Below are positions 24,400 to 36,506 of a DNA stretch of 64,000 bases, piece by piece. The notes beneath the pieces were generated by a model. It was not told where the DNA came from, made no database searches, and saw only the letters and a list, made by a program, of their open reading frames with translations. The translations under genes and the position numbers were made by a program. Numbering within the stretch: the first letter of the stretch is position 1; each line of letters opens with the position of its first letter. The stretch is from Angiostrongylus vasorum (lineage: Eukaryota; Nematoda; Chromadorea; Rhabditida; Metastrongylidae), in assembly GCA_018806985.1 (NCBI GenBank), contig JADANN010000462.1:1665501-1729500 (forward strand), given 5' to 3'.

Positions 24400-24760
24400 A
24401 TTTCGAAGAAAGTCGCCAGGTCACGTATGATAGCGAGGTATGTTCCTCTTTGGACTTCTGAAATCTATCTAAAACACTTGAAGAGTCTTGCGCGTTGATA
24501 CATCTGATTCCTGCGCCAGGATCCGGACAGTCACCTCAAAATCATCAATTGTGTTCTTGTGCTGTATATGTACCTAGAGGAATACTTTGTTAAATTTTAG
24601 GTTCCCATCTAGATGTTCTTTTTATGCGAACACAAAGTGGTTTACCCGTTTCGTCAATGTATTCTTCACCGCATGCCTTACATGAAAAGAAGATATTGTA
24701 CCTGAACTCATACAATTCCGTCTACCTCGCAAGGATAGATCGCAGAATATTCTGAGCTGC
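24400..24760 (-). mobile_element. Penelope-like GIY-YIG endonuclease fragment, decayed
   Basis: Minus-strand frames give 'ACGEEYIDETGKPLCVRIK', the counterpart of 'CGDEYIGETGRPLCIRIKEH' in the copy near 50.4 kb; the YIG glycine is replaced. Frameshifts and stops are present. GIY-YIG nuclease domains of this type sit at the C-terminus of Penelope-like retroelements. No reverse transcriptase was found next to it. A related terminal block ('ggttcgatggctgatg') lies at about 24,192. Confidence 0.65.
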
Positions 24761-24889
24761 ACAACCGATCACAGAGACGGTTACAGACTGAATGACGGTG
24801 TAGAGTATAAGGTGGGAGATCAATAAGTGCCACTGAATTTTTCAAGACCACCTTTTCTTCGCCACCTCTTAACGGCGTAAGTTGCTTCG

Positions 24890-27800
24890 ATTCATATGAA
24901 GGGTATCATCTGTATCACCTGTTGTCCCGTTGATCGTCGCGAGACTCGAGCGGGCGCCAATAAATCTTCCGTTTTTTCCCCGTCGCATGCAAGGGTAGCC
25001 CAGTGGGTTCTGCTCGCTCTAGGGACTCGTCGAGCATCATATCTTTCTTCTAGGCTTTTCGTGAAGAACTCTGACCATCGAGTCGGTGGTCTTCCAGCAG
25101 TGCGTTTAACATCCCGAGGAATTCAGTCACTAACGGCTCTTGTCCATCGGTTGTCGTTCACACGCATTACGTGTCCGGCCCACCTTATCTTCGACTGTTT
25201 GGCGTACAGAACGGCATCTTTAATTTTTTGAACGTTGACGCAGCTCGGAGCTTCGGATCCCTTCTCTTACATCTGTGAAATGGGACACTCCTAGCATCGT
25301 CCTTTCGACTGCGCGTTGAACAACGCTGAGTGATCTTTTATTTCGCTTACGCAGCGACCAGGTTTCTGACGCATACGTTAGAGCAGGAGGTACCGTTGAG
25401 TCGAAAAGGTGGGCACGGAGTCGGGTGTTCTTTGTTCTCTTCACTACATCCTCGATACTCTTGAAAGCTCCCCAAGCCGCTCGTTTCCGTCTGCTCAGCT
25501 CTGGAGCTAAGTCGTTCAGCATGTTGATTTCCCGACCTAGATAGATATAACTGGAGCATTCGGAGATATTCGTTCCGTTGAGCGTGAATGGGGCATACGA
25601 AACCAATCCGTTCCGCATGAATATCGTTTTGTGAGATTTAGCCCAAGACCAATCTTTCCACAGGCTTTATCAAAGTCGGCAAATATACGTTCCGCTTGGC
25701 TAATGTTTGGTGTTATAAGGACGATGCTATCAGCAGAGCTAAGGTGGTGTAACTGCCAACCATCGATTTTCCATTCCCATATTATCCCATTCCAATGTTC
25801 GCATGACGTTCTGGAAGGTGGAGGTAAATAATTTTGGCGAGATGGTATCGCCTTGTCTAGCCCTCTTTTGACGTCAATGTTAATATCGTTGTAGAATGGT
25901 GATATGTTGGTTGTGAAATTTTTTGTACAGCTCGCGAAGAATCTTTAGGTACTGAGTAGGGACCCCTTGACTATCAAGTGCTTCCATGACATCTCAGTTG
26001 AGTCAAACACCTCCTTTAAATAGATGAAAGTGAGACAGAGCGGTCTTTTGTACTCTCGTGATACTTCAATGAGTCTTGTTATGGTGTGGATGTGGTCTAT
26101 CGTACTGAATCCCCTGCGTGCTCACATGGCTGTCCTTCGTCCAGTGTTTCTACCAGTCCTGTTTAGGAATGACCTGAGTGGAAAGTTTGTCGAGGACAGA
26201 GAGTAAGCAGACTGGTCGATAGTTGTCGATATCGTGGAGGTCACCCTTTCTTGAACAATAACACGGTCTTGCTGATCTTCCACTAAGCAGGGAGCTTTCA
26301 TTCAGACAGGTGCGTGTGAAGAGCCGAGTCAGTGTGTTTACGAGGACTGGCGGAAGGTTCTTCAGATGTTGAGATCTTATCCTGTACAGACCTGGTGCTG
26401 TTCGATTTTTCCACCGACGAAATAGAATGTCCGATTTCGGAAGGGAGAACCGGTGGGACAGACATATCCATCCTCCTTTATTTCATATGACGGCAGGTGG
26501 ATGTGGTTATCGAAGAGATCTGAGTAGTATTCGTGAACGATTTTTCTCCATTGCCTTTCTGAGACGCTGTAACTGTTCCGTCTGGGTGTCGGAGTGCAAT
26601 CATCTTGGTCTTCTAATTGGCGAAGCTTTCGGTGGGCTTTGCGAATGCTTTTTCCCAGTTTCTGCAGCTTCGACCATTACTGCTGCTCTTCTCTCTTTAA
26701 GATCCCCTTTTATCGCCTGTCTGCATTGTTTTGCAAGTTCGGACGTTAGTTCGCGGTTGCCTGCAGTTCGTGCGATTCCACGCTGGCGTACCAACTCGAG
26801 TGTTTCTGGAGACAGACGTCTCTTGGTGACTTTCGAACTCTCAGCTTTCATAGCGCTAACGTGAAGATGTTGAACGAGCCGATTGTATTCTTCGTCGATA
26901 TTATCGACAAACGGCATCTTCACAACAGCCGACTAATGAATTGAATAAAGTCCCAGTTTGTGGTGGTTCTGGGACTTCGGTTTTGAATTTAGCGGCTTTT
27001 TTCTCCTTTCCGCGAGATATAGAATCTTGCACGAAAGGAGGCGATGGTCTGATCTCGCGTAGAATTTTGGGACAACAGCGACATCGGTTAGTGCAAAAAC
27101 CTTCTGTTTACTATGATGTGGTCTATTTCGTTATGGTACTCTCCAATGGGAGACTCCCACGTCCAGCGTTTAAGGGTGGGGCTTCTGGAATTGCGAGTTA
27201 CCATGGATGGTCTTGGTCGTCATGATAAACTCAGAGAGCCGCTCACCCTTGTTCGTTCCATTCTAATCCGTGGGTCCCAATGTGACGTTCTTCAGACGTT
27301 CTTCTTGGTCCAATCTTGGCGTTGAAATCTCCAATGATGACCTTGAAGAATGTATGGTCTTCTCTGCAGAACTTCTCCAAGTCCATATAGAACGCTTCGA
27401 CTTCTTCTTCGTCATAGTTTGATGTCGGCGCGTAAACGACGAAGATTGTCAAAGCCGGAATTGATCCACATCTTTTTAATCGTAAACGTCCGATTCGGGT
27501 TGTTAGTTGTTCGAATGAATCAATGTTCATGGACAAACTCGTGTTGACGAGAACGCCGACGCCGCCGACTCCTCTACTGTCGCATGTTCCGAGGGAACAG
27601 TTCTTCTCTGGTGTCATAGACGGCGTTGAATGGGTGGCGTCGTCTCGTCTCGGCCAGGCCGATGACGTCGTACCTTATCCTTCTTGCTTGCATGAGCAAG
27701 TCTTCTATCGAGGACTCGGATGCAAGTGTACGTGCATTGTAGGTACAGATCGTCACCATAGTTCTTTGCAATCCAGGCAGCTTCCATTGGCCCTTGAGAT

Positions 27801-28330
27801 TTTAGCAGCCTCTCTGTACTCGTCCTACCCAACGCTGCGAATTGGGGGCTCTTTTCGGGGGTCAGGGGAATGAGGCCCGCTTTTTTTTTACTGTGTTTAG
27901 CATTTTTGATACCCACGTATAGCTTGCTGGGCTCTGAACGTGGGGGGCTGGGTATACTCACGGGTAGCTTGCCAGGCTCTCTCAGAGTGGACATGGAGCT
28001 TATTTGCTGGAGGCGACTCCTAACCGCCTCCCATATACTTCCCTGTCACTTGATTGCAGGCTTTTGGGCCGAATTGACTCGTAGAATACAATCTGCACAA
28101 ACTAGAACGCACCCACACATGCGTGCATGAATACACCTCGTAAATGCAGAAAGTATGTGCCAAATCGGCGCAGCAGAAACAGGGAGTCCATCCCCTGGAT
28201 CCATCTGCGTCTCAGGGAAGCAAAGGTCGCTTTTGGTCCGCGATTAACTCCCTATCCGCCACCTGGGGACGCGCCACGTAGCCTCGCGTTTAACCGGCGT
28301 GAGATCACTCTACGAGGGAGATCCATGTCA
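24890..28330 (-). mobile_element. RTE-type LINE, longest copy, inactive
   Basis: This copy of about 3.4 kb has all parts in order on the minus strand: 5' leader (28,330-27,800, shared with 29.3 and 42.8 kb), an apurinic-type endonuclease ('[20 protein letters not shown]', '[17 protein letters not shown]', '[15 protein letters not shown]', 27,770-27,245), linker (26,920-26,600), reverse transcriptase (about 26,400-25,630), and the C-terminal region ('SECSSYIYLGREINM', 25,618-25,220). The endonuclease is split by a frameshift near 27,600. The RT is damaged at two catalytic motifs: FIDLKKAFDS is 'FIYLKEVFDS', and the FADD box is 'SADS'. It cannot be active but could be used to define the family. 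Confidence 0.88.
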
Positions 28331-28380
28331 AGGAAATGTGCCGTAATAAACGCTCAGGCTAGTTTTACATAACTGGGTCC

Positions 28381-29295
28381 CGGGATCCCTCATATGAGGA
28401 AGATCTGTGGATCGTATAGAATAAAAGCCAACACACATGCAGTACTTGTTGCCACCTTCACAATGCATACATTCCGCTTCTGAAATTTCCTTCCATAGAT
28501 TTCAGTGGAATAAAAAGTTTCAGAAGAAGAAGATTTTTCTTCTCCACCGACTTCACTGGTACTTAATTCATTTGGTAGCCTGCTACTTCAGCGTTCAGGT
28601 GATACATTTGAGGAAGAGAGAAGTTAAATGCGTTAGATCATCTGAATGGTATGAGACCTAGGTGCATATACAGGATGGGCTGACTGATCTCGATGCATCA
28701 GAATGACTTCTATTTTCCGCAAACAGAGTGATCGGTTTGGTCAAAAATCTTCAATCAAAGAATGGGATTGGAAGGAAGATTCCACGATATTCCAAGCAGG
28801 AAAAATCTGATGAATACCTTTTCACTTTCTTGAGCTGTTTTTGGGAAGGCACCGTTGTCGGCAACATCAATGACGTATACAGTAGTTCATTGAAGACACC
28901 TACAACAGGGCTAACTGAAGAAAAACATGTCTTGGAAAGGTTTTCAAAGAAAATCAGACAGAAGTGTTCATAGAGTTTCGAATCATCATTGAATGAATAA
29001 CAACCATGCATGCAAGCAGATAGTTTCTATTTGGCTCAAACTTGAAAGCGGCGATTATTTTTGCACCACATCCACTGAAATCATATCAGAGCGGATAACG
29101 ACCGACGGCTAACCCGAGGATGCGGCTTCGCCCCACTTAGTCTTAATCTGGTTGCGTGCTTTGTACATCATGTTCTCCATTCAAACACATCGATGTCAGC
29201 ATATTAGGAACATGCTGGATTTTCGATACTAGATAATAATCTGTTGCAGAAAAGACTTTACTGTGTCATTATAGTATAAGTCTTACTATCCTTAT
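28381..29295. other. No gene recognised
   Basis: Open frames up to 86 codons exist on both strands at 28,730-29,010, but they overlap each other and carry no recognisable motif. Confidence 0.45.
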
Positions 29296-29299
29296 ATGT

Positions 29300-29480
29300 T
29301 ATACTCAACGGATCTTTCTCAGGGGGATCTCCTGCCGGTTAATCGCAAGGGGCCGTGGTGGGTTTACGGAAAGCGAATAGGGGGTTAATCGCCGAACAAA
29401 ACCGACTTTTGCTTCCCTGAGACGCAGGTGGGTAGAGGGGATGGAATCCCTGTTGCTGAAGCTGACATGATACCCTCGAC
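29300..29480 (+). mobile_element. RTE 5' leader fragment
   Basis: The order 'ggatctcctgccggttaatc', 'ttgcttccctgagacgcag', 'ggatggaatccctg' matches the 5' leader at 42,775-42,930 and, in reverse, at 28,320-28,170. It may be the detached start of the RTE copy that resumes at about 29,975. Confidence 0.7.
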
Positions 29481-29547
29481 ACCTCAAAAGACCCACTTTC
29501 TATAAACGTCGGCATCAATAATTAATATATGTAATTCCTATTAGCTG

Positions 29548-29760
29548 CTCTTATTGAGCTGACGCGAGGTGTATCACCCCTTGTTCTTTTCTATGGTTCG
29601 ATGGCTCAAGTTTCTGCAACTTTGCCTGCTTCAGAGCATGGACGTATAGAGTTCCATAAAATACGACTATGCTCTGAAGAAGGAGAAGTAGCTGAAACGT
29701 CGGCCATCGGAACACAGCACCAACAACAACTGATAGCAACCTCGCGTCAGCTCAACAAGG
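29548..29760. repeat. Inverted-repeat element with arms of about 100 bp
   Basis: The left arm begins 'tgagctgacgcgaggt' (about 29,556) and the right arm ends 'acctcgcgtcagctcaac'. Inner matches include 'ggttcgatggctcaag' against 'ctgaaacgtcggcc' and 'tcagagcatgg' against 'tatgctctga'. The 'gctgaaacgtcggcc' type block is like the ends of the Penelope-type fragments at 24.2 and 49.9 kb, so this may be a solo end structure. It separates two parts of an RTE copy. Confidence 0.6.
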
Positions 29761-29974
29761 GCAGATCGTAGGAACTACTTTTGATGCGTTCGCGTTCGGT
29801 GTTTACGTAAAAATGTTCATACATGTATGGGTAGATTTGTTATCGGTCATGCAAATTCTGTTCTACAAATCATTTCCTCAAAAAACTGTAATAAGGTGAC
29901 TGGGAAGTATATGGGAGATTCCAACAAATAAGCTACTCGTCTACTACAGATAGTAGCAAGTTACTTGCTAGTTA

Positions 29975-31770
29975 CTTAATGCCCACGTTCGGAGCTCAGC
30001 AAGCTATATGTGGGTGTCAAACACCTAAGACTGTAATATTGGGTCTCATTCCTCTGATCCAAAAGAGCCTCCGATACGGCAACGTTGGCATGCACGAGTA
30101 GAGAAAAGTTGCTAAAATCTAAAAACCTTTTTAGGCTACTTAAATCTCTAAGGAATAAGGTCACGATCTGTACCTACAATGCACGCTTACTCGCATCTGA
30201 CTCCCCGGTAGAGGACATGATCAGCCTAGCAAGAAGGATTAGGGATGATCTCACTGAACTGGCTGAGACCAAAAGATCCCACCCATTAAACGCCATATAT
30301 GACACCGAAGAAGAACTGTTCCTCGGCCCCACACACGTTGCTTGTCAGAATGCGAGGTTTCTAATCAGTGGAAGAACAGCAAGACTGTGTCATTGTTCAA
30401 GAACAGTGACCTCCACGTCATCGGCAACTATCGTTCAATCTGCTTGCTGTTTATCGTTAACAAATTTTTCACGCGAGTTATCCTAAACAGGATTGAAAGA
30501 ACACTGGACGAAGGATAGCCATGTGAGCAAGCAGGGTTTCGAAAACGATTCAGTACGACTGGACACATCCACACGATAACAAGACTGATTGAAGTATCGT
30601 GAGAGTACAACAGACCGCTGTGTCTCACTTTTATCGATTTGAAGAAAGGTTTTGGCTCAGTTAATATAGATGTGATAATGGAAGCCCTAGACAGCCACAG
30701 CTTCGTTTCGTAGTATATAGAGATTCTTCGTGATCTATGTGGAAATTTCGCAACCAAGATGTCACCATTCAACAACGATATTAACAAAGACGTCAAAAAG
30801 AAGGGTTAAGGAAGGCGATACCATCTCACCAAAATTATCTACCGCCATTCTCAAGAACGTTATGCGAACATTGGAATAGGCAACATGGGGAGTGAAAGTT
30901 GATGGTTGGTAATTACGTCATCTTCGCTTTGCTGATGGCATCGTACTTATAACATCAAGCACTAGCTATGCGGAATGAATGCTTGCCGACTTTGATAAAA
31001 CCTTTGAAAAGATTGTTCTTCGACTAAATCTGAGAAAAAAATGTGTCCACAAAGAACAGATTGGTTTAGCATGCCCCCATTCCCGCTCAATCGGAAAGAA
31101 TATTTCTGAATGATCCATCTACGTCTATTTAGGTCGGGGAATCAATATGACGAACGTATCAGCCCCAGAGCTGAGCAGGAGGAAGCGAGCGGCTAGGGGA
31201 GCTATCCAGAGCATTATGGATGTATTGAACAAAGAACACCCGACTCCGTGCCCAATTTTTCGATTCCACGGTTCTTCTTGTCTTAACGTATGTGTCACAA
31301 ACCTGGTTACTACGTAAGCAGCATGAAAGATCACTGTTTTACTGAACGCGCAGTAGAAAGGACGATGCTCGGAGTCTCCCTTATCACGCAAATAAGGGAA
31401 CGGATCCGAAGCTCCGACCCATGTCAACGATCAAAAACCAAAGACCCCGTTCTAAACGCGAAACTTTCGATGATAAGGTGAGCCGAACACGTTATGCGCA
31501 TGAACGAAAACCGATGAGCAGGAGCGGTAAGTGACTGGATTCATTCCTCTGGATGGAAAACGTACTGCGAGAAAACCACTAAAGCAATAATCAGAGTTCT
31601 TCGTGAAAAGCCTAGAAGAAAGCTATGATGCTCGCCGAGTCCCTTGAGCGAGCAGAACCCACTGGGCTACTCCCTGCACGCTACAGAAAGAAATGGAATA
31701 TTTATTGACGCCCGTTGAAGTCATTCGACGATGAACGGGACGACACGTGATAAATGTGATATGTTATACT
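29975..31770 (+). mobile_element. RTE-type LINE with internal deletion
   Basis: The endonuclease start is clear ('[19 protein letters not shown]', 30,163 onward), but at about 30,340 the sequence jumps straight into the reverse transcriptase fingers ('SATIVQSACC' frame, 30,410). Roughly 1.2 kb found in the 24.9-28.3 kb copy is missing. RT remnants follow in several frames: 'FIDLKKGFGS' at about 30,630 and an altered FADD box 'FADGIVL' near 30,925, then the C-terminal part to about 31,700. The end near 31,740 matches the 3' end of the long copy. Confidence 0.82.
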
Positions 31771-32269
31771 GTATATTGTTACTAACCATCGTTGTGGATT
31801 GATTTTATCCATAAGAAAAATAGCTTTTAATCATGTTAGTAGAGAAATAACTGAGCAACAACAAATCTTCACCAAAAATGGCAATCAAGAAACAAAATAT
31901 AGCGTGAAACTTCCTGTGCTTTCAAAGATGCTAAATTGGATGAGCATGGTCATTGGTAATAATGGCAGTTAATTCGCTGTGTGTGGACAATCTTCCCACC
32001 GGTATACATGACCGATGCATTTTTTATGAACTATTTATGACTGACATTTGAGATCTGATTTTTATTGTAACATGGACAGATACTGACTGCATAAACACTT
32101 GTTCTGTAAAGCGACAAGTGTTGAGGAGATGAAATGATTCATCGGTTTCTGCCCTAAGAATCACTACGGACAGGAAAGGACTTTCCAAGCAGATCATCCC
32201 GTCGAATCTGAAGAGAAAACTGAACAGCACTATGGAACTGGAGCAATATAATGACGTTGATGTGGGGAC
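31771..32269. other. No gene recognised
   Basis: The one long open frame on the minus strand (to 32,449) overlaps a partial SINE2 copy and has no family signature. Confidence 0.4.
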
Positions 32270-32455
32270 ATAAGAGAGACACGCCCTAGCTCGGGATTGC
32301 AAGCAGAATCGACTTGACCAGAATTCTACGACATTCATAAAGAAGAAAAAATCCTGAAGAAGCAGCAGAAACAACACGCGAAATATTCGGCGATCACTGT
32401 GGCGAAGAAAAAATGAATAGAACGCAAGAAGTGCCGACATTCTCCGCACAGTGGT
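32270..32455 (+). repeat. SINE2 partial copy (body and end)
   Basis: It shows 'tctacgacattcataaag', 'aatcctgaagaagcagc' and 'gaagtgccgacattctccgc', in the order of the SINE2 body. The tRNA-like head is missing or too diverged. Confidence 0.55.
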
Positions 32456-32814
32456 GGTGATGACGCGCCATGTAAAATAAAAAAAAGTAGTGCTAGTTGT
32501 ACAATGTGTTCAAAGAGTTACAAACTGTACAATATGTGTAGTGTTAATTCTACAGCTTATGTATTTTTTTCTTACTGGCCATGCCAGAGTCATTCGCTCT
32601 GGATAAACAATTCAATGAGTAGAAAAAAAGTCTAGCAAAAAGAAGTATGCGTCACAAATTAATTCGCCGACATGGAAATGCATTGAGATTTCGTCCACTT
32701 TGCCGTCATGGGCACGCATTGAAGTCAGTGCATCTCAAGCGTAACATCCTAACATTCACAAACACTGGTAGCTGGCAGATTCCCAAATATAATATCAAGG
32801 AAATAACCCCTTCT

Positions 32815-33185
32815 ACTGAGTGGGCAGGTAGCACAGTGGTAATGATGCCGGTCACCACGAGCATGGCCTGGTTCAATCCCGGTCCGGGCTCACCCAGCCC
32901 CCTCATCACTCCAGAGTATCGGATTTTGCCTAGAAAAACATCCACTCTCTGCAATTCAAGTGAAGACGCTCTACCCCGGCTATTCCAGCACTCCAGGGAC
33001 AATCGACTTGACGAACATTCAACGACATTCATGATGAAAAGAAAATGCTCAAGCAGGATTCGAAACCACTCGTAAAACTTAGAAGACATTCCTAAATGAT
33101 GGATGTGAAGAGATGAACCAAAGGCCAGAAGCACTGGTATCCACACGGCAGATGTGAAGGATGGATCGTATAAAATAGAAAAAGA
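32815..33185 (+). repeat. SINE2 copy with intact pol III boxes
   Basis: The head reads 'ggtagcacagtggtaatg' (A box) and then 'ctggttcaatcccggt', which contains GGTTCAATCCC, a full match to the B-box consensus GGTTCGANTCC apart from one permitted change. Body landmarks follow, ending in 'ggatcgtataaaat'. This is the best head in the window and marks the family as tRNA-derived. Confidence 0.85.
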
Positions 33186-33743
33186 CCCCTCAAAGTAGTA
33201 TTTATTCATCTCATGAATAACAGATTTTTCTCAACGCTCCAGAATATTTTGCGCTGCGACGGCCCATGTTGTGTAAACGATGTTGGTCTACCGTCGAAAA
33301 AGGAATCTCATATAGTTCCATTCTATTGTATATCAACCTCTAGGAAGGCATAAATGGCTACAACAAACGCACGCTCTCCTGGGTTCGCGACAACATTCCG
33401 TACACAACAACACACTTATGGATTGCTTCTAAGTCACCACAAACGACATCCTTCACTCCAGACACGACTTTGTCTTCGTATCCATTTTCTAATTATGGTA
33501 CAACACCAGAAACATCGAAAAACAAGGATTTGGTTACTCACATTAGTTTTTTTCTTCATTCTGAATAATCTTCAGTACTACTGATATGGATGTTTCCTCG
33601 TGAATAACCAATCAGAAAGAAACTTTTATTTGGCAACCGTTGAAGGTTTTAAAGAACTGATACAGAAAAACAAACATTCAACATGAGAACTTCAAGCCAC
33701 TCCTGCAGTGGTGTCTATTCCTATAATCCTCCTATATAATTGT
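33186..33743. other. No gene recognised
   Basis: No motif-bearing frame was found. A short open plus-strand frame at 33,354-33,584 has no supporting features. Confidence 0.4.
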
Positions 33744-33783
33744 CATATATATATATATATATTTATATGCATATATATGTATA

Positions 33784-33814
<31 letters not shown>

Positions 33815-33835
33815 GTGTAAAAGGAAAGAGGAACC

Positions 33836-33895
<60 letters not shown>

Positions 33896-33901
33896 TTATA
33901 C
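33744..33901. repeat. Compound (TA)n and (CATA)n microsatellite
   Basis: A (TA)n run is followed by about seven 'cata' units near 33,785-33,812, a short unique spacer, and a (TA)n run from 33,840 to about 33,890. It ends some 10 bp past the stop codon of mtx-1, so it forms the gene's immediate 3' flank. Confidence 0.95.
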
Positions 33902-33911
33902 GCATTTCTAA

Positions 33912-35781
33912 TCATTCAGGAATAGTTTGCTCCTCGTCCTCCACAACAACCTAAAAATCCCGGTGCTAAGAAAAAGAGGTCTCACAAATCAGTCATCTCA
34001 GTATATAGTTTAGAAACAAAAAAAAGAGAGTACCTGAATAATACCGGAGTGAACAGCGAAAACTAATGAAAGTGTGACAGCACCCAGACCAAACAGAATT
34101 GCGTCACGAAGCGGCAAATCTTCCTGGACTTGACTGGCTTCAGCGGTTGCAACCTTCTCAGCTTCCTTCGCTTTTTCAGCCTTTTGCAACCTCATTTCCC
34201 ACATTTTACGATCAGCCTTTTGCAGCCTTAACTGCTCCTCAGTAGGTGGAAGGTATATCGATGCTACTTGTTCGACAAAGCGAACTAGGTTTGGGCAAGC
34301 TCTCAAATGAAGTTGTAGCCTGTCGTTCGGTAGAGGAAGACGAAGAAGAGGCGCAAGGTATCCGAAAACCAAAGCGTCCAAAGAGCTCGGTTTATTCCCG
34401 CAAAAGAACTTATTGTCTCCAAGTTTTGCTGATAGCATGTTCAGAGTCTGGAAGTATCATGTATTAAACCGATACGAGATCGAGGCAAAATCTCGAGTGA
34501 GATTACTTGCAATCCATCTTTCATTATTGAATTCACAGTCCTATCCGAAAGAAAACGTTGTATGCGTTTCCTACGTTTTTCCAGATAGTACAGATTGTAC
34601 GGGAATGAAAGACGAGAAGAAAACCAGTGGTGTGTCAGAGTGCTATAGTTCAAGTCGTCCGTCCAAAAGGTGTGCAGCACAGCTGGATGCAGATACTGCT
34701 GAAGGAAACAACTAAATGCGTCGATTTGTGACCGTTCAGAAGAGGTCAGCTCCGCGTCGATAACAACCTCCTGGCCACTGTTTCTCAACATCTCCACGAA
34801 TCTGAATCCAAAATATAAGCAAAGAGCACGTTATATAGCTTAAAGATTGGACAACAGTGTTGCCTGACTCACTTGTCGAAGTCGGTGACTACTTTTCCCT
34901 GACGCTTCTTATCGAAAACAGCTGGGTATTCTCCTAGAAACTTCTTACTTACTACGTAGTAATTCACAATGGTGCCAATCATGAAAGAATGCGGATGTAG
35001 GCGACCAGACAGACATATCTTGAGTGTTACTCAGAACATTCTTAATGTAGTGCTCAAGCTTAACTGGTCCTCAGTGCAAGTGATGAATAGACCAAAACAA
35101 TAAGTGGGCTCTGTGCACACAATGTGTCACATATGTATCTGGAAACATTAACTCATTACTTACTTAGTTGGTTGCTTGGACTGCCCGTCCTCATTAGTTG
35201 TGCGTGCCCCAGCATATTCTCCGTTTTTCGGAGTTTTGTGATTTAGCCACTGTGATTCCCTGCAGTCCCAAGGCCAGCATGGTCAAAGTCTGCCCCAGGT
35301 CGTCACCACCACAGGCAGTCGGCGCCCATTTGACCTGAGGGAGATCTGGAACCATGCGACTAGTTTGGTACCAGGACGGTGGTGGATCCTGGTATTGGTT
35401 TACTCTTAGCTGGATTTCCTGATGGAAACGCCGGACGGGGATGAATCCCTTCGGTGTACATCGCAGCCCGCGATCCAGAAACACCTCCCAGCCACGATAA
35501 GGCGGTAAACCGTTGGAAGGTCTGCTGCCCCCTACGGTAATAAATGTATGACAAACGATGTGAGGCCTACCGGTGGGTGAGTGCCACGGACTCACTGAAT
35601 AGGCCACAGAAACAGGACTGGCACACATCTTTGCACATGCCTAAAAACAAGAAGGAAAAAAAAATCATAATGATTAGTTAATGCGACGTTGCTTGGTACA
35701 AAAAGAACTCATCAAAAACTGCAGACAGCCGACATCGATGGACGGCAGTCCGAAATCCGCTGGCCAAACGTGTAACTCCAT
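33912..35781 (-). CDS. mtx-1: Metaxin-1, mitochondrial outer-membrane import and transport factor
   Basis: Metaxins are GST-fold proteins of the mitochondrial outer membrane that take part in beta-barrel assembly and, in worms and flies, in linking mitochondria to motors. Exons (minus): from ATG at 35781 ('[17 protein letters not shown]', a typical metaxin start) to about 35,710; 35640-35571 ('[16 protein letters not shown]'); 34933-34873 ('KVVTDFDK'); 34801-34507; 34447-34034 ('[20 protein letters not shown]', the C-terminal GST-like motif); 33950-33912 ('[12 protein letters not shown]' and stop). Junctions from exon 2 onward are in phase and give a protein of about 315 residues, the usual family size. 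A helix near the C-terminus ('[14 protein letters not shown]') fits a tail anchor. A long Lys/Glu-rich stretch precedes it. The donor of exon 1 is not resolved (see findings). Intron 2 holds an R3 repeat. Confidence 0.93.
35175..35545 (-). repeat. R3 repeat inside mtx-1 intron 2
   Basis: It is the same family as 875-1,258 but reversed: 'aggtcgtcaccaccacagg', 'tggatcctggtattgg', 'cacctcccagccacg' and 'aaaccgttgg' appear in that order on the plus strand. Its head end stops within about 30 bp of the intron's 5' splice site at 35,570. Confidence 0.8.
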
Positions 35782-36504
35782 AGATGTCTTCTAAAAACCA
35801 CTAGGTAGCCACAAGTTGTAAGAAAAAAGTAACGACAAATACCTAATTAAAGTGGACTGTGGAAGGAGAACAGAAGAATATACTTCCTGTTCCTTCCTTT
35901 CAAGGTTGAACAACAATTCAAAGGATGAAAATGAGAAGACCTGGTGGATTAATAAAGAGATAAAAGGCAAAAACTGTTGCCAAATGGTCAAGAGAGTTCA
36001 GTGACATTCACAGCATGAAGTGTTCCACTCCAAAGAAAAACTGGATCGTAAATGAGTACCATAGATGACACATGGAAATCCGAGTGTCCCCCGTGCTCCA
36101 GTCAGAAAAATTGCTCAACGGCCACATCCTACATTGTTCCTCGCATTTCGGCATCATCCTCGTCTTCCCTGTTTCGGACGGAATGAGGCTAGGATAATCC
36201 TTTTCTAACTGCCTTTTTAGATTTCTAAGCACAGAAGTGCTAATATCATATTAATGTAGTAGTGTACTTTCTACATACAATGTAGCAGCTTTCTAAAATT
36301 CAAACTTGTTTAACTAGTTTTGTTTGAGTGGACTATATTATCGGGCTCAGCTCTGTGGAAACTTCCACTTTGTCATATCATGAAGTGCTTCGATATTTCC
36401 AGTTACTACAGAAATAGTCACTACTTCGCGTATCGTCTTACTCCGTAACGTCAGTCGCATTGATTTTATGAAGTCGTCAATTTAAAAATGGATTAGTTTT
36501 CCAG
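35782..36504. other. Divergent intergenic region, mtx-1 and LITAF gene
   Basis: These 720 bp separate the start codons of two divergently read genes, so both promoters should lie here. No named repeat was seen. Short open frames lack any signature. Confidence 0.5.
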
Positions 36505-36506
36505 GA

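Noticed and set aside
26427..26864. 145-codon plus-strand frame
   Set aside because: It is antisense to the RTE linker region on the minus strand; the LINE reading explains the open frame.
32024..32449. 141-codon minus-strand frame
   Set aside because: It overlaps a partial SINE2 copy and shows no conserved motif; it looks like chance openness in repeat sequence.
33781..33815. CATA tandem units as a possible CRISPR-like array
   Set aside because: Units are 4 bp with no spacers; it is a microsatellite. No CRISPR array is present.
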